Shown in pieces: positions 7,751-7,894 of a DNA stretch of 7,894 nucleotides. Under the pieces are notes generated by a model. That model made no database searches and was not told the origin of the DNA. It saw nothing but the letters and a program-made list of their open reading frames with translations. The DNA lies in NCBI GenBank assembly GCA_913042885.1, contig CAJWLW010000229.1, positions 1 through 7,894 of the forward strand, written 5' to 3'. The stretch is from an uncultured Lentisphaeria bacterium. GTDB lineage: Bacteria; Verrucomicrobiota; Lentisphaeria; JABSQK01; CAJWLW01. The first letter of the stretch is position 1; each line of letters starts with the position of its first letter. The translations under genes were made by a program, and so were the position numbers.

Positions 7751-7894
7751 CTACCGGCACTTTTTCAAGTCGCGCGCCTCCTTCTTCAAATGCTTCTTGA
7801 GTGTCGTTCGATCCTTTTTCGAAGGCACTTTTTTCGCATTGACGATGACAGGGTTACTGGTCTTCGTACTTCCGCCCTTGCTGAGGTCATCCGG
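7751..7894 (-). CDS. C-terminal end of a lysine-rich protein of unknown function (partial)
   Basis: On the minus strand the frame is open from the right edge to a TAG at 7753-7751, giving 47 codons. The N-terminal part lies outside the window. The peptide starts PDDLSKGGSTKTSNPVIVNA and ends HLKKEARDLKKCR. Twelve of 47 residues are Lys and three are Arg. The last 17 form a likely amphipathic helix, with Leu/Ala every three or four residues separated by KK pairs. I do not recognise the family; a basic tail could bind nucleic acid, an anionic polymer or a membrane, but nothing here decides that. It precedes B2 by 124 bp on the same strand. The right boundary of the duplication falls inside its stop codon, so the gene itself was not copied. 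Confidence 0.6.
   Translation of the reverse strand, partial: PDDLSKGGSTKTSNPVIVNAKKVPSKKDRTTLKKHLKKEARDLKKCR

Larger units (their letters stand above)
4445..7752. repeat. Tandem direct repeat, copy 2 (3302-bp unit)
   Basis: Second head-to-tail copy, starting in the truncated 3' end of the first gene and ending within the stop codon of the lysine-rich gene at the right edge. It carries A2 and B2. This copy keeps the native right flank of the inferred ancestral locus, while copy 1 keeps the native left flank. Confidence 0.97.

Noticed and set aside
1143..7752. The duplicated unit as a transposon or composite element with 6-bp target duplications
   Set aside because: There is no transposase or integrase, and the unit ends show no inverted repeats (GCGACTATC on the left versus ATTCTGCAAGCC read inward from the right). 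The left end is the native tail of a resident gene. Simple tandem duplication explains the CGCCCT copies better.

Overview
The window is GC-rich DNA (roughly 60% by eye) from a glycan-degrading bacterium. The protein types are an Asp-box (sialidase-fold) protein with an N-terminal concanavalin-like domain, a secreted TIM-barrel-like protein and a second TIM-barrel hydrolase-like protein. This mix is common in Planctomycetota, Verrucomicrobiota and Lentisphaerota. That assignment is an inference from gene style only; there is no rRNA or other marker gene here.

Layout. Bases 1-1201 (+) hold most of a glycoside-hydrolase-like gene that runs off the left edge. Facing it, with only 4 bp between stop codons, is an Asp-box protein gene (here 'A', 1206-2822, -). 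Upstream of A on the same strand is a secreted TIM-barrel-like protein gene (here 'B', 2876-4324, -). The B-A pair then appears again as A2 (4508-6124) and B2 (6178-7626), with identical proteins. The right edge (7751-7894, -) holds the last 47 codons of a lysine-rich protein, which would be the gene upstream of B in the unduplicated arrangement.

The main structural feature is a head-to-tail duplication with a 3302-bp period, covering 1143-7752. I found one mismatch between the copies, 1189 T versus 4491 C. The unit boundaries are three occurrences of the 6-mer CGCCCT (1143-1148, 4445-4450, 7747-7752), consistent with illegitimate recombination at a short homology. The left breakpoint lies inside the 3' end of the first gene and the right one inside the stop codon of the lysine-rich gene. 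The inferred ancestral order was hydrolase (+) > < A - B - lysine-rich gene (all -). The duplication spared all of these genes and left an 18-codon remnant of the first gene at the central junction.

Working together. B (exported) and A are probably co-transcribed, with A translated from a GTG behind a good Shine-Dalgarno. With the convergent hydrolase they suggest a small carbohydrate-processing locus. The substrate cannot be fixed from sequence alone; a sialidase-fold protein beside a possible GH101/GH129-like barrel makes host-type or O-linked glycans one hypothesis. There is no gene-free stretch above 300 bp, and I saw no RNA gene, CRISPR array, transposase or convincing terminator.
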